Assembly: GCF_016651255.1 (NCBI RefSeq)
Contig: NZ_JAEKEG010000038.1
Location: 1-33,015 of the forward strand
Origin: Pseudomonas sp. TH10
GTDB taxonomy: Bacteria; Pseudomonadota; Gammaproteobacteria; Pseudomonadales; Pseudomonadaceae
Direction: 5' to 3'
Length of the DNA: 33,015 nucleotides
Shown here: piece by piece, positions 1-9,018 of the stretch
Layout of the letters: each line of letters starts with the position of its first letter
Position numbering within the stretch: the stretch's first letter is position 1
Made by a program: the position numbers and the translations under genes
Notes under the pieces: model-generated
The model's input: only the letters and a program-made list of their open reading frames with translations
Told to the model about the DNA's origin: nothing
Database searches by the model: none

Positions 1-594
1 GTGCTGTCGTTGTCGGAACTGGTGATCCTGGCGCTGGTGAACCAGCACGGCTCCCAGGCGACGGCGGCATATGGTGCGGTGACGCAGATCGTCAATTACG
101 TGCAGTTTCCGGCGCTGTCGATCGCCATCACCGCCTCGATTCTCGGCGCCCAGGCGATCGGCGCCGGGCGCCTGGAACGCATGGGACCGATCTTGCGCAC
201 AGGGTTGTGGATCAACGTAGGCCTGACCGGTGGCCTGGTATTGCTGGGTTACCTGTTGTCGCACTGGTTGCTGGGACTGTTCCTCACGGACGATTCGACC
301 CAGGCGATGGCCGAACACCTGCTGCACATCATGCTCTGGAGCCTGTTGATCTTTGGTTTCCAGGCGATCATCGGCGGCATCATGCGCGCCAGCGGCACGG
401 TGCTGGTGCCGATGGCGATCTCGATCGTCTGCGTGCTGCTGGTGCAATTGCCCGTGGCCTATGCACTGGATACGCAGTTTGGTTTGCAAGGGGTGTGGAT
501 GGCGTTTCCGGTGGCGTACCTGGCCATGTTGGCGCTGCAGACGGCGTATTACCGATTCGTCTGGCTGCACCGCCGGATCGAGCGGCTGGTTTAG
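1..594 (+). CDS. MATE family efflux transporter, C-terminal part
   Basis: This is the C-terminal 197 residues of a multidrug and toxic compound extrusion (MATE) transporter, an inner-membrane antiporter that exports drugs or metabolites using a Na+ or H+ gradient. The frame is open to the window edge, so the first GTG need not be the start; complete family members are about 450 residues. About five hydrophobic segments are visible, roughly residues 4-18, 65-85, 105-125, 132-155 and 163-182. The stretch with ASILGAQAIGAG and the later GGIMRASG fit the second half of the MATE fold. The protein ends with the basic tail RRIERLV. The substrate cannot be inferred. Downstream lies a REP-rich spacer, so it is probably the last gene of its transcription unit. 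Confidence 0.88.
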   Translation: MLSLSELVILALVNQHGSQATAAYGAVTQIVNYVQFPALSIAITASILGAQAIGAGRLERMGPILRTGLWINVGLTGGLVLLGYLLSHWLLGLFLTDDSTQAMAEHLLHIMLWSLLIFGFQAIIGGIMRASGTVLVPMAISIVCVLLVQLPVAYALDTQFGLQGVWMAFPVAYLAMLALQTAYYRFVWLHRRIERLV

Positions 595-650
595 AAATAC
601 ATGACGCGGTGATGTGCGTTGGGCGGTAGTCGCGTTAGTGAATGGCAGGG

Positions 651-781
651 CGTCATCGCTGGCAAGCCAGGCTCCCACAGGGGCCAAGGCGTTCGCGGGG
701 TTGGGCTCGGCACCGATCTGTGGGAGCCCGGCTTGCCGGCGATGGCGATCTCGCGGGCGTCATCGCTGGCAAGCCAGGCTT
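651..781. repeat. REP cluster, three copies (GCTGGCAAGCCAGGCT type)
   Basis: Three copies of a REP-like palindrome lie in the 281-bp spacer between the MATE gene and yceI. Copies 1 (651-681) and 3 (758-781) share CGTCATCGCTGGCAAGCCAG in the same orientation. Copy 2 (717-748) is inverted and reads TGTGGGAGCCCGGCTTGCC. Copies 1 and 2 face each other, as in a REPIN doublet; copy 3 is a truncated extra. The remainder of the spacer shows no gene. These are extragenic elements normally mobilised in trans by RAYT transposases; none is encoded in the window. Confidence 0.8.
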
Positions 782-875
782 GGGCAACAGTGGAACAACG
801 CGCGTTTCTTTGCTTTAGTCCATCTACCGCATTCGGCCTTGCAATCGGCAAACCTGGCCCCGACCGGAGAATCAC

Positions 876-1445
876 ATGACCCGCCGATTCCCGTGTTCCA
901 TCGCGTTGGCGATGACTTTTATCATGGGGGCGGTGCCTAGCACACAAGCCGCCGAATACACCCGCGTGAACCCTGCGGCGAGCAAAATCAGCTTCACCTT
1001 CAACCAGATGGGCTCCGAGGTCTACGGAACGTTCGGCAGGTTCGAAGCCAGCTTCGAGTTTGACACCGCCAACCCCACGGCAGCCCGCACCCGACTGGTC
1101 ATCGACATGGCGAGCATCGACGCCGGCAGCAGCGACGCCAACCTCGAACTGCAGAAACCGGCCTGGTTCAACACCCCGGAATTTCCCCAGGGCGTGTTCG
1201 AATCGACCCGGGTCACGGACCTGGGCAACAACCGCTATGCCGTGATCGGCAATCTTACAATCAGGGGCCTGACCCGAGAGGTGCAAGTCCAGGTCGAGTT
1301 GAAACCGGAAAGTGGCATCGGCCTGTTCAATGGCGAGTTCGTTCTGGACCGCGACCTGTTCCGGATCGGCGAAGGGGAGTGGGCTGACACCGTCGTTTCC
1401 AAGGACATCGACATCAAGTTTCGGGTCGTGGCGCCCGAACACTGA
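876..1445 (+). CDS. YceI family periplasmic protein
   Basis: This is a 189-residue YceI-family protein. Members form a lipocalin-like beta-barrel that binds long amphipathic isoprenoid-type molecules, and several are induced by base or osmotic stress. A signal peptide covers residues 1-25 (basic MTRR, hydrophobic core, TQAA cleavage region), so the protein is probably periplasmic. The mature part opens with the typical YTRVNPAASKISFTF strand, followed by VYGTFGRFEASFEFD, a PEFPQGVFES segment, the GNLTIRGLTREV segment, and a C-terminal DIDIKFRV strand. Length matches the family. GGAGAA lies just upstream of the ATG. It stands alone, convergent with the LysR gene downstream. The ligand is unknown. 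Confidence 0.93.
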   Translation: MTRRFPCSIALAMTFIMGAVPSTQAAEYTRVNPAASKISFTFNQMGSEVYGTFGRFEASFEFDTANPTAARTRLVIDMASIDAGSSDANLELQKPAWFNTPEFPQGVFESTRVTDLGNNRYAVIGNLTIRGLTREVQVQVELKPESGIGLFNGEFVLDRDLFRIGEGEWADTVVSKDIDIKFRVVAPEH

Positions 1446-1521
1446 GAGCCTGCCCGGGATCTGGCTGATGACGGCAACCATGCTGGCGCATTGCTGGTAA
1501 CGCTGCGCAGGGTGCGCCTGG

Positions 1522-2415
1522 TCAGGTCCTGTACCGCAACGCCTCCAACAGCAAAGCAAACGCCGGGGATGCCTGGCGTCGGCTCGGGTAGTAGAGATGG
1601 AACCCGGCAAACCAGGGGCTCCAGTCTTCCAGCACGTGTACCAGTCGCCCGGCTGCAACGTGCGGCGCTATCAGGTCTTCGGGAATGTAGCTCAGGCCAA
1701 ATCCGTCCAGCGCGGCGTCCAGCAACTGGTACACCCCATTGAACGTGACCTGGCCCGATACGCGTACGTTGAGGCTTTCGTGATCCTTTTTGAATTCCCA
1801 GGCATACAGGCCGCCATGGGTGGGCAGGCGCAGGTTGTTGCATTGGTGGCCGGTGAGATCGCGCGGTGTCTGCGGAACCTCGCGGTTGGCAAAGTAGGCT
1901 GGCGAGCCCACTACCGCCATGCGCATGTCCGGCCCGATTCGGGTGGCGATCATGCCCTGGGCGACATCTTCGCCCAGGCGCACGCCGGCATCAAAACCCT
2001 GTGCGGCGATGTCGACGAAGCCATAGTCGCAGCAGACTTCCACCGAAATGTCCGGGTACTTTGCCAGGAAGGGCTTGAGCACCGGCCACAGAATGCAGGC
2101 CAGGGCATGGTCCATGGCGTTGATGCGGATATTGCCCGCCGGTGTGTCGCGCAGGTCACTCAGCGCCGCCAGTTCAATCTCTATCTCCTCGAAACGCGGG
2201 CCGACCTTTTCCAGCAGGCGCTGGCCGGCCTCGGTGGGCGAGACGCTGCGTGTCGTGCGGGTCAGCAAACGCAGGCCCAGGCGCGCTTCCAGGCCGCGAA
2301 TGGTGTGGCTCAGCGCCGATTGGGAAACGCCCAGCCTGCCGGCCGCCTTGGTAAAGCTGCGCTCCCTGGCCACTGCCAGGAAGGCGAGCAGATCATTCGC
2401 ATTTTCCCGCAACAT
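1522..2415 (-). CDS. LysR family transcriptional regulator
   Basis: This 297-residue LysR-type regulator has an N-terminal winged helix-turn-helix (about residues 5-64, with SFTKAAGRLGVSQSALSHTI as the recognition region) and a C-terminal periplasmic-binding-like effector domain (about 90-295). The effector domain is of the kind found in small-molecule-sensing LysR proteins of the DsdC/AaeR-like group (RINAMDHAL, GFDAGVRLGE). It is divergent from the secreted cupin gene, with 102 bp between the starts, so it most likely controls that gene and itself from the shared region. The ligand is not evident; if the cupin is a hydroxynitrile-lyase-like enzyme, an aldehyde or cyanohydrin would be a reasonable guess. 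The ATG at 2415 gives a standard LysR N-terminus. Confidence 0.93.
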   Translation of the reverse strand: MLRENANDLLAFLAVARERSFTKAAGRLGVSQSALSHTIRGLEARLGLRLLTRTTRSVSPTEAGQRLLEKVGPRFEEIEIELAALSDLRDTPAGNIRINAMDHALACILWPVLKPFLAKYPDISVEVCCDYGFVDIAAQGFDAGVRLGEDVAQGMIATRIGPDMRMAVVGSPAYFANREVPQTPRDLTGHQCNNLRLPTHGGLYAWEFKKDHESLNVRVSGQVTFNGVYQLLDAALDGFGLSYIPEDLIAPHVAAGRLVHVLEDWSPWFAGFHLYYPSRRQASPAFALLLEALRYRT

Positions 2416-2444
2416 TCATGAGTCCCTCTCATAGGTCTTACCTG

Positions 2445-2459
2445 ATTCTAGCGACTAAT
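2445..2459. promoter_or_regulatory. candidate LysR box (ATT-N9-AAT)
   Basis: The 102-bp region between the LysR start and the cupin start contains ATTCTAGCGACTAAT, a dyad that satisfies the T-N11-A rule for LysR operators. It lies 59-73 bp upstream of the cupin ATG. Short dyads of this kind occur by chance, so this is a positional candidate only. Confidence 0.3.
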
Positions 2460-2517
2460 CATTGGAGTGCGCAGCCGGTAGATTGAAGATGAATTTAAAC
2501 GTCTATCGAGGACAGCC

Positions 2518-2988
2518 ATGAAGCACCTTGCAGCCACCGCGCTCTCGCTCTCGCTACTGGCCTTTGATTCCCAGGCTCAGGAGGCTCCCGTGCTGACAGT
2601 TACCCCTAACGGTTCCCAACCTTCGGCCCGTGGCCCGGCGGATTGGTTCACTGGCACGGTGCGCGTCGACGCGCCATTCAAGGGTTCTGATGAGGCGCGA
2701 GTCAGCGGCGCCACCGTGTCCTTCGAACCGGGTGCGCGCACGGCGTGGCATACGCATCCGCTGGGGCAGACGTTGATCGTGACTGCCGGTGCTGGTTTTG
2801 TGCAGGAGTGGGGTCAGCCGGTCAGGGAAATCCGTCCGGGTGATACCGTATGGATTGCGCCGGGTGCCAAGCATTGGCATGGCGCACTGCCGACGACGGC
2901 GATGACGCATATTGCGATTGCTGAAGTGCTCGACGGTAACGTCGTGGAGTGGATGGAGCAGGTGAGCGATCAACAGTATCCGCAGTAG
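2518..2988 (+). CDS. secreted cupin, hydroxynitrile-lyase-like
   Basis: This 156-residue single-domain cupin has a probable signal peptide (residues 1-20, ending SQAQ). The core closely resembles the short bacterial manganese cupins of the Granulicella hydroxynitrile lyase type, which cleave or form cyanohydrins such as mandelonitrile. The family's metal-ligand pattern is intact: the two His of WHTHPLGQ (H78, H80), Gln84 in the same motif, and the first His of KHWHG (H119). The conserved ADWFTGTVR entry and the ending [11 protein letters not shown] also match. The characterised lyases are cytoplasmic, so an exported version is unusual. GAGGA lies upstream of the ATG. It is probably controlled by the divergent LysR protein. 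The activity is inferred from similarity; many relatives are of unknown function. Confidence 0.85.
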   Translation: MKHLAATALSLSLLAFDSQAQEAPVLTVTPNGSQPSARGPADWFTGTVRVDAPFKGSDEARVSGATVSFEPGARTAWHTHPLGQTLIVTAGAGFVQEWGQPVREIRPGDTVWIAPGAKHWHGALPTTAMTHIAIAEVLDGNVVEWMEQVSDQQYPQ

Positions 2989-3008
2989 CGGGAGCAGGAT
3001 TTGATGAT

Positions 3009-3032
3009 CCTGTGGGAGAAACCTCCCACAGG
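3009..3032. terminator. hairpin between convergent genes
   Basis: A perfect 10-bp stem CCTGTGGGAG / CTCCCACAGG with a 4-nt loop lies between the cupin stop (2988) and the paoC stop (3040), two convergent genes. It has the position of a bidirectional terminator but lacks a clear T-run on either side. Its sequence equals the outer part of local REP elements, so it may be a REP-derived terminator. Confidence 0.5.
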
Positions 3033-3039
3033 GAAGCCG

Positions 3040-5236
3040 TCAGATCATGGGCGGTAACTGGTCGAGGATTTTGTCCAGGGTGATGGGGTATTCGCGCACT
3101 CGTGCCCCGGTTGCATTGTAGATCGCGTTCGCCACCGCAGCACTGACCCCGCACAGCCCCAACTCGCCGACACCCTTGGCTTTCATGGGGAGGACATCGG
3201 GTCCATTTCATCGATGAAAATCACCTCCTGATGCGGGATGTCGGCATGTACCGGTACCTCGTAGCCGGCCAGGTCGTGGTTAACGAAAAACCCCACGCGC
3301 TTGTCCACCGCCAGCTCTTCCATCAATGCCGCGCCGACCCCCATGGTCATCGCGCCGATCACCTGGCTGCGCGCCGATGTCGGGTTGAGGATGCGTCCCG
3401 CCGCGCACACGGCGAGCATGCGCCGCACGCGGGTTTCCCCGGTGGCGCTGTCCACTGCGACCTCGACAAAGTGTGCACCGAAGGTCGATTGCTGGTACTG
3501 CTTGCTCAGCCCGGCAAACTCGATCGAATCCTCGGCGACGATTTCACTGGCTTGGGCGGCGCTGCCCAGTGGCACGCTTTTGCCGGCGAAGCGCACTTCG
3601 CCCTCGGCAAAGACCGCTTCATCCGGGTTCATGTCCAGGCGCTGCGCGACCGCTTCGCGCAGTTTCACGCACGCGGCGTAGACCCCGGCGGTGGAGCAGT
3701 TGGCACCGAACTGACCACCTGAACCGGCAGACACCGGAAAACTCGAGTCGCCCAGTAGCACCACCACTTTGTCCAGCGGCACGCCCATCATCTCTGCGGC
3801 TGTCTGGCCAATGATCGTGTAGCTGCCGGTGCCGATGTCGGTCATGTCGGTTTCCACCGTCACCACGCCCTGGTCATTCAGGCGCACCCGTGCCCCGGAC
3901 TTCACCAGGTTGTTATTGCGAAACGCCACACCTACGCCCATGCCGATCAGCCAGCGCCCCTCACGCTGTGTGCCGGGTTGTGCATGGCGTTTGCTCCAGC
4001 CGAACTTCGCCGCACCCGTACGCAGGCATTCAATCAGTTGGCGGGTCGAGTAGGGGCGCTTGGGATTGGTCGGATCGACCTGGGTGTCGTTGCGCACACG
4101 AAATTCCACCGGGTCGAGCTTGAGTTTCTCGGCCATCTCGTCCATGGCGATTTCCAACGCCATCAGGCCGGGCGTTTCGCCAGGCGCGCGCATGGCATTG
4201 CCTTCGGGCAGGTCAAGGGTCGACAGGCGCATGCTCACCAGGCGATTTTCGCCCGCGTACAGCAGTTTGCTCGGCTGCGCGGCGCGCTCGACCTTGCCAC
4301 CGGGCAAGTCGCCGGACCAGCCTTCGTGGCCCATGGCGGTGATCTTGCCGTCGGCGGTGGCGCCAATGCGGATGCGCTGGATGGTCGCCGGGCGGTGCGT
4401 GGAATTGTTGAACATCATTGGCCGCGCCAACGCCACTTTTACCGGCCGGCCAGACAGGCGCGCACCCAATGCTGCAAGCACTGCGTCGGCACGGATGAAC
4501 AGTTTGCCGCCGAATCCGCCGCCGATGTAGGGCGATATCAGCCGCACCTTTTCCTTGGGCACCCCGAGGGTGGTGGCCAGGTCGGTGACGGACCAGTCGA
4601 TCATCTGGTTGGAAGTCCACAGCGTCAGCTGATCGCCCTGCCATGAGGCCATTGACGCAAACGGCTCCATCATCGCGTGGGCCTGATCCGGCGTGGTGTA
4701 GGTCTGGTCCAGCTGTACCGGTGCGGCGGCGAAGGCTGCGGCGAAATCACCGTGGCTGACGTCAGCCATCTGGTCCTTGGCCTCTACCGCCGACTCGCGG
4801 CTGCGGGCGAGATCGAAGGCGCCCTCAGTGGGCACATAGTGCACCTTGACCCGCTCGGCGGCAGCGCGCGCCTGTTCGAAGGTTTCTGCCACGACCAGGG
4901 CGATCGCCTGGTGATAGTGCTGGATATCTGGCCCGGCGAGCAGCTTGGCAGTGTTGTACTTGCCCTGGCCCAGCGTGCCGGCATTTTCTGCGGTGACGAT
5001 GGCGATCACCCCGGGCGCGGCTTGCGCGTCCGTCAGATCCATCGAGGCAATGCGGCCTTTGGCGATGCCCGAGCCAACGGCCACCCCGTAGGCCTGATTC
5101 GGCACGGCGGTATGGTGTTCGTAGGCATAGGGTGCAAGACCGGTGGTCTTGAGGGGCCTTCGATCCGGGGCGTAGGCTTGCCAACCACTTTCATCTGGTC
5201 GATGGGGTTGGTTGTGGCGGGGGTGTCGAATTTCAT
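3040..5236 (-). CDS. paoC: PaoC-like aldehyde oxidoreductase molybdenum subunit, two frameshifts as assembled
   Basis: This is the molybdenum-cofactor subunit of a periplasmic xanthine-oxidase-family aldehyde oxidoreductase, very like E. coli PaoC (YagR). It hydroxylates aldehydes to acids at a molybdopterin-cytosine-dinucleotide centre. The sequence starts with [20 protein letters not shown] and carries [17 protein letters not shown] and [11 protein letters not shown]. Two one-base losses break it: G-run 5153-5156 (after PTPRIEG, before PLKTTG) and G-run 3187-3190 (after DPMSSP, before MKAKGVGE). Adding one base at each gives 732 residues, exactly the E. coli length. The tail beyond the second break includes the GVGELGLCG motif with the catalytic Glu, so the frame as written would encode a dead enzyme. 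The start overlaps the paoB stop. Both breaks are probably assembly errors. Confidence 0.9.
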
Positions 5237-6189
5237 GCTTGGGCCCTCGCTTGCGTCATCACCGAGGCGAGCGTGCGCTCGACCAGTGTCAGCTTGAACG
5301 CGTTGTCATGCGTCGGGGTGGCGCCTGCGAGCAGCTTTGCACTAACGGCTGCGGCGCCGTGGTTCATTGATGCCTCGGCCGCTTCGACACGCCAGGGTTT
5401 ATGCGCCACGCCGCCGAGGGCGACGCGGCCGGAGCCGTCCGGCTGGATTACCACGGCCACCGAGACCAGGGCAAAGGCATAGGAGGCCCGGTCGCGCACC
5501 TTCTGGTAAATGTGCGTTCCGCCCAGCGGCGCCGGCAGTGTCACGGCGGTGATCAGTTCGTGGGCGGCGAGGGCGGTTTCGATGTTTGGCGTGTTGCCCG
5601 GCAGACGATGGAAGTCCGCAATCGGAATGACCCGCGTGCTGCCGTCGGGGCGCACGGTTTCGACCTGTGCATCGAGGGCGCGCATGGCCACTGCCATGTC
5701 GCTGGGGTGTGTGGCAATACAGGCGTCGCTGACGCCGATGACACCCAGCGGGCGACTGAAGCCGCCGATGGCTGCGCAACCGCTGCCGGGCTGGCGCTTA
5801 TTGCACGCTTGATGAGTGTCGTAGAAGTACGGGCAGCGAGTACGTTGCAGCAGGTTGCCGGCCGTGGTCGCCATGTTGCGCAACTGGCCGGAGGCCCCGG
5901 CGAGCAGGGCGCGGGACAGCAAGCCATAGTCCTGGCGGATCCGCGAATCGGCAGCCAGGTCGGTGTTGCGCACCAGTGCGCCGATTCTCAGGCCGCCTTC
6001 GGCGGTGGCTTCGATGCGGTCCAGGGCCAGGCCGTTGACGTCGATCAGGTGGGTTGGGGTTTCGATGTCCAGTTTCATCAGGTCCAGCAGGTTGGTGCCG
6101 CCGGCAATGAACCTGGAGCCGTCTACCTGGGCGGCCAGCGCGGCAGCTTCGGCAGGGGACTTGGCGCGTAGATAGGTAAAGGGCCTCAT
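5233..6189 (-). CDS. paoB: PaoB-like FAD/[4Fe-4S] subunit of aldehyde oxidoreductase
   Basis: This 318-residue FAD-binding subunit has the same length as E. coli PaoB (YagS). It passes electrons from the molybdenum subunit through FAD. The N-terminal FAD domain shows [13 protein letters not shown] (about residues 27-39) and the [16 protein letters not shown] segment. Cys119, Cys129, Cys138 and Cys157 fit the four ligands of the extra [4Fe-4S] cluster that sets PaoB apart from ordinary xanthine dehydrogenase FAD subunits. The C-terminal CO-dehydrogenase flavoprotein domain follows ([19 protein letters not shown]). It overlaps paoA upstream and paoC downstream by ATGA, indicating translational coupling. 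The frame is intact. It has no signal peptide of its own and would be co-exported with PaoA. Confidence 0.94.
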   Translation of the reverse strand: MRPFTYLRAKSPAEAAALAAQVDGSRFIAGGTNLLDLMKLDIETPTHLIDVNGLALDRIEATAEGGLRIGALVRNTDLAADSRIRQDYGLLSRALLAGASGQLRNMATTAGNLLQRTRCPYFYDTHQACNKRQPGSGCAAIGGFSRPLGVIGVSDACIATHPSDMAVAMRALDAQVETVRPDGSTRVIPIADFHRLPGNTPNIETALAAHELITAVTLPAPLGGTHIYQKVRDRASYAFALVSVAVVIQPDGSGRVALGGVAHKPWRVEAAEASMNHGAAAVSAKLLAGATPTHDNAFKLTLVERTLASVMTQARAQA

Positions 6190-6826
6190 GCGCTGGCCTG
6201 CGCGACTTCGCTGATAGCGTTGATGATGTTGGAGTACGCGCCGCAGCGGCAGATATTGCCGCTCATGCGCTCCTGGAATTCACTGGCGATCAACTGGGGC
6301 GCGGCGGTAAGACTCGCGCTGACGTGGCTGGGAATGCCGTCGCGGATTTCTCCGAGCACCGCCACCGCCGAACAGATCTGCCCGGGTGTGCAGTAACCGC
6401 ATTGGTAGCCGTCATGCTTGATGAACGCGGCCTGCATCGGGTGCAGTTGGTCCGGCGTGCCAAGACCCTCGATGGTGGTGATGTTCGAACCCTCGTGCAT
6501 CACCGCCAGGGTCAGGCACGAATTGACGCGCCGCCCATCGGCAAGCACCGTGCACGCGCCGCACTGGCCGTGGTCGCAGCCTTTTTGGTGCCGGTGAGCA
6601 AAAGGTGTTCGCGCAATGCATCGAGCAAAGTGGTGCGCGTATCGAGGTCAAGGTTGCGTAACTGGCCGTTGACCGTCAACGACACCGTCGCCTGGATCGG
6701 TCGCGCCGCATTGGCGGCGCTGGCCTGGGCACTGATGAAAGGGGGCAACGCCAATGCCGTGGCCGAGACAGCGCCAACAATCAGGAATTTTCGTCGGGAT
6801 ATCGAAAGCGGGTCACGGTCGTCCAT
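6186..6826 (-). CDS. paoA: PaoA-like Tat-exported [2Fe-2S] subunit, frameshifted as assembled
   Basis: This is the iron-sulfur subunit of the same complex, like E. coli PaoA (YagT). A twin-arginine signal ([12 protein letters not shown], residues 8-19) exports the folded heterotrimer. The plant-ferredoxin-like domain begins [21 protein letters not shown]. The second [2Fe-2S] domain holds GYCTPGQ and [10 protein letters not shown]. One G is missing at 6580-6581 (minus-strand AAAAAGG for AAAAAGGG). Repair joins TGTKK to [11 protein letters not shown], restoring the first cluster's cysteines, and gives 213 residues. The start at 6826 was chosen because it places the Tat motif at the normal distance; the upstream extension has no family counterpart. 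It is the first gene of the operon. No paoD-type maturation chaperone is visible here. Confidence 0.9.
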
Positions 6827-7032
6827 TGGTTCGATTCCTGTCAGTGATTCGGCGTGGCCGATGATCGTCTGAAAGACTGACCGCCATAGTGGCAGAATGT
6901 TTTTGCGTATATCGGCTATAGACTTATGCGTGGGGCTCATGAATTCGCCGCTTCGTCCTTCGGCGGTCACCCGATGCGCACTCTGCGCGTTATCATTACT
7001 GCTTCGAGCACCAGCCAGACCCAGAGCCGCAC

Positions 7033-7721
7033 ATGTCCCAGATCACCCATTTCAAAACCCCATGCCCAGAGCATCTGACCAGTCAGATTCTGCAGTTGGT
7101 CGTCGACAACCTCACTGACATCAGCATGGTCGCGATCCCGCCGAGCAACCTGCTTTACAACGTTTATCAATATGCGATCGGCTATGAAGTGCATCTGTAT
7201 CTGGAGGCGTTGAACGGCACCAAGGGGTTGCCGTGGAGTTGCTGGTGGCCACTGATGAGGACGACCCGGAGCAGGTCGCTGGTTTCCTGTTATACCTGCC
7301 GATCCAGGACGATCCCGATGCCTGTGGCGTCGCGTACATGGCGGTGCAGGCGGATCATCGGCGGCAGGGGATCGCCCGGCGGATGTTGCGCGAGATGGTG
7401 GGGCGTTATCCCCACGCCGAACTGACGTGCGCCGTGGCCAAGGTGCCCTGGTTCGAATCGATGGGTTTCCAGGTCGTGGGCGTGCGCGGCACCCAGGTGC
7501 TCATGAACACCCGTGACCACAGCAGCGACGGGCTCATGGGGTTATTGGACGTAGGTCCCATCTACAGCTCGCTGGAGGTTCGGCAGATTCATACTTACCT
7601 GCTGCAAAAGCATGGCAAGCGGGCGATGGTCGATGCCGAAAAACAGCGCGATCGGCACCTGGATCAGCTCACCCACAAAGCCCACGAGTTCGTTCGCGGG
7701 CGGGGTGACGGCGCTATTTAG
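7033..7721 (+). CDS. GNAT family N-acetyltransferase, frameshifted as assembled
   Basis: This is a GCN5-related N-acetyltransferase, which transfers acetyl from acetyl-CoA to an amine. The acetyl-CoA-binding motif A is seen as VQADHRRQGIARRMLREM, preceded by the strand YMA and followed by a MGFQVVGVRG beta-bulge region. A C-terminal extension (SSDGLMGLLDVGPIYSS onward, about 65 residues) is beyond the minimal fold. One base is missing in the G-run 7224-7227: before it the protein reads EALNGTKG, after it VELLVATDEDDPEQ. Repair gives 229 residues. The last 8 bases overlap the end of the convergent sensor kinase gene. The substrate is unknown. The ATG at 7033 has only a weak ribosome-binding site. 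Confidence 0.82.
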
Positions 7722-9018
7722 CCGCGGGCAGCTTGAGGTGCGCGCACAGGCCGCCGCCTTCTCGATTGCTCAGGGTCAAGGACCCGCCCAGCGCCAGCGC
7801 CAACTGCTGGGCGATCGCCAGGCCCAGGCCCGTCCCGCCGGTGCTGCGGTTACGCGAGTTTTCCACTCGATAGAAGGGCTCCAGCACTTGGGCCAGTTCT
7901 TCCTCGGCGATACCGGGGCCGCGATCCATCACCTTGATCGACAGGCTGCCATCGGCCTGTGTCGCGACGTGCAGCTGCGCGGCGCCGGCGAACTTGAGGG
8001 CGTTGTCGGTCAGGTTGACCACTACCCGGCGCAGCGCATGGGGCCGGGTGTCGATCACCGCGTCGGTCTTGCCTTCCAGGGACACGTCCTTGCCCATGTC
8101 CTGATAGTCGAACACCAGGCTGTCGAGGAACGAATCGAGGTGGGTCCGGCAGACTTCCTCGGTGGCGCCGTGCACGCTGCGTGCATAGGCCACGCCCTCG
8201 CGCACCAGGTGCTCGATCTCGCCGAGGTCGCTCCACAGCTTGTCCTTCTCGCTGGAGTCGTCCATGAATTCGGCGCGCAGTTTCATCCGGGTGATGGGGG
8301 TTTGCAGGTCATGGGAAATCGCCGCCAGCAGTTGCATGCGTTCTTTGAGGTACGCCGCAATTCGCGCCTGCATCGCATTGAACGCCTTGGCCGCATGGGC
8401 GACTTCGGTAGGACCTTTCTCGTCCAGGTGCACCGGTCGCGCATTGGGGTCGAGGGTTTCTACCGCTTGGGCGAGGCGGGTGAGGGGGCGGATGGCGATC
8501 CTCACGGCCAGCCAGGTGCACAGGATCAACAGCGCCAGTTGCCCCAGCAGCACCGCAGGCAGCCACGGCGACAAGGGCGCCATTGCCGGACGGACGTCGA
8601 TGGTCAACGGACTGCCATCGGCCAGTTTCAGGTGCACCTGGAAATGCTTTCGCTCACCCGGAATGTCGGTGTAGGTCATCGGGTAGTCCTTGCCGATGGC
8701 TTCCTTGATCGAGGTCATTGCCATCGGCGAATCAGTCATGGGCACCCCGGCAGTTCCTTCGTTGAGCAGGTAGCCGTAGTTGGCCCGATTCAGCTGTTGC
8801 AGCCAGCTGGCCCGCTCATTGGCAGGCAGGCGGTCGAGGATCGCGATTGAGGTCGACACGTCGGTTTCCAGATTGCCGAGCATGGTGTTTTTCGCGCTTT
8901 CGTAGCGCTCGTAATACTGCACGCCGAAGGACAGCGCCTGCGCCAGGATCAGCCCGACCAGGAAAATCAGTGAAAGACGCGAGGCGAGGGTGCGTGGCCA
9001 GCGCAGCGAGAAATTCAT
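7714..9018 (-). CDS. two-component sensor histidine kinase, EnvZ-like
   Basis: This 434-residue inner-membrane histidine kinase has transmembrane segments at about 12-32 and 153-172 enclosing a periplasmic sensor domain of about 120 residues. A HAMP linker (about 172-225) follows. The dimerisation/phosphoacceptor domain has SHDLQTPITRMK, with His236 as the autophosphorylated residue. The ATPase domain shows the N box (NLTDNALKFA, Asn339), DRGPGI (365-370) and GTGLGLAI (395-402). It overlaps the response regulator upstream by ATGA, so the pair is translationally coupled. The SHDLQTP variant is common in the EnvZ/RstB-like group. The signal cannot be read from the sequence. Confidence 0.94.
   Translation of the reverse strand: MNFSLRWPRTLASRLSLIFLVGLILAQALSFGVQYYERYESAKNTMLGNLETDVSTSIAILDRLPANERASWLQQLNRANYGYLLNEGTAGVPMTDSPMAMTSIKEAIGKDYPMTYTDIPGERKHFQVHLKLADGSPLTIDVRPAMAPLSPWLPAVLLGQLALLILCTWLAVRIAIRPLTRLAQAVETLDPNARPVHLDEKGPTEVAHAAKAFNAMQARIAAYLKERMQLLAAISHDLQTPITRMKLRAEFMDDSSEKDKLWSDLGEIEHLVREGVAYARSVHGATEEVCRTHLDSFLDSLVFDYQDMGKDVSLEGKTDAVIDTRPHALRRVVVNLTDNALKFAGAAQLHVATQADGSLSIKVMDRGPGIAEEELAQVLEPFYRVENSRNRSTGGTGLGLAIAQQLALALGGSLTLSNREGGGLCAHLKLPAAK

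Noticed and set aside
651..781. CRISPR-like array
   Set aside because: The repeats alternate in orientation, have unequal spacers and match REP elements; no cas genes are present.
591..1658. 355-codon frame antisense to yceI and its flanks
   Set aside because: It spans the REP-rich spacer and the whole yceI gene in antisense, with no protein-like motifs.
3183..6970. Genuine pseudogenisation of the paoABC operon
   Set aside because: Breaks of the same kind occur in seven other unrelated genes in the window, and all other conserved residues are intact, so a shared technical cause is more likely.
7612..8850. 412-codon open frame antisense to the sensor kinase
   Set aside because: It is an artefact of high third-position GC opposite a real gene. 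It has no ribosome-binding site, family motif or sensible composition, while the minus strand encodes an intact histidine kinase.
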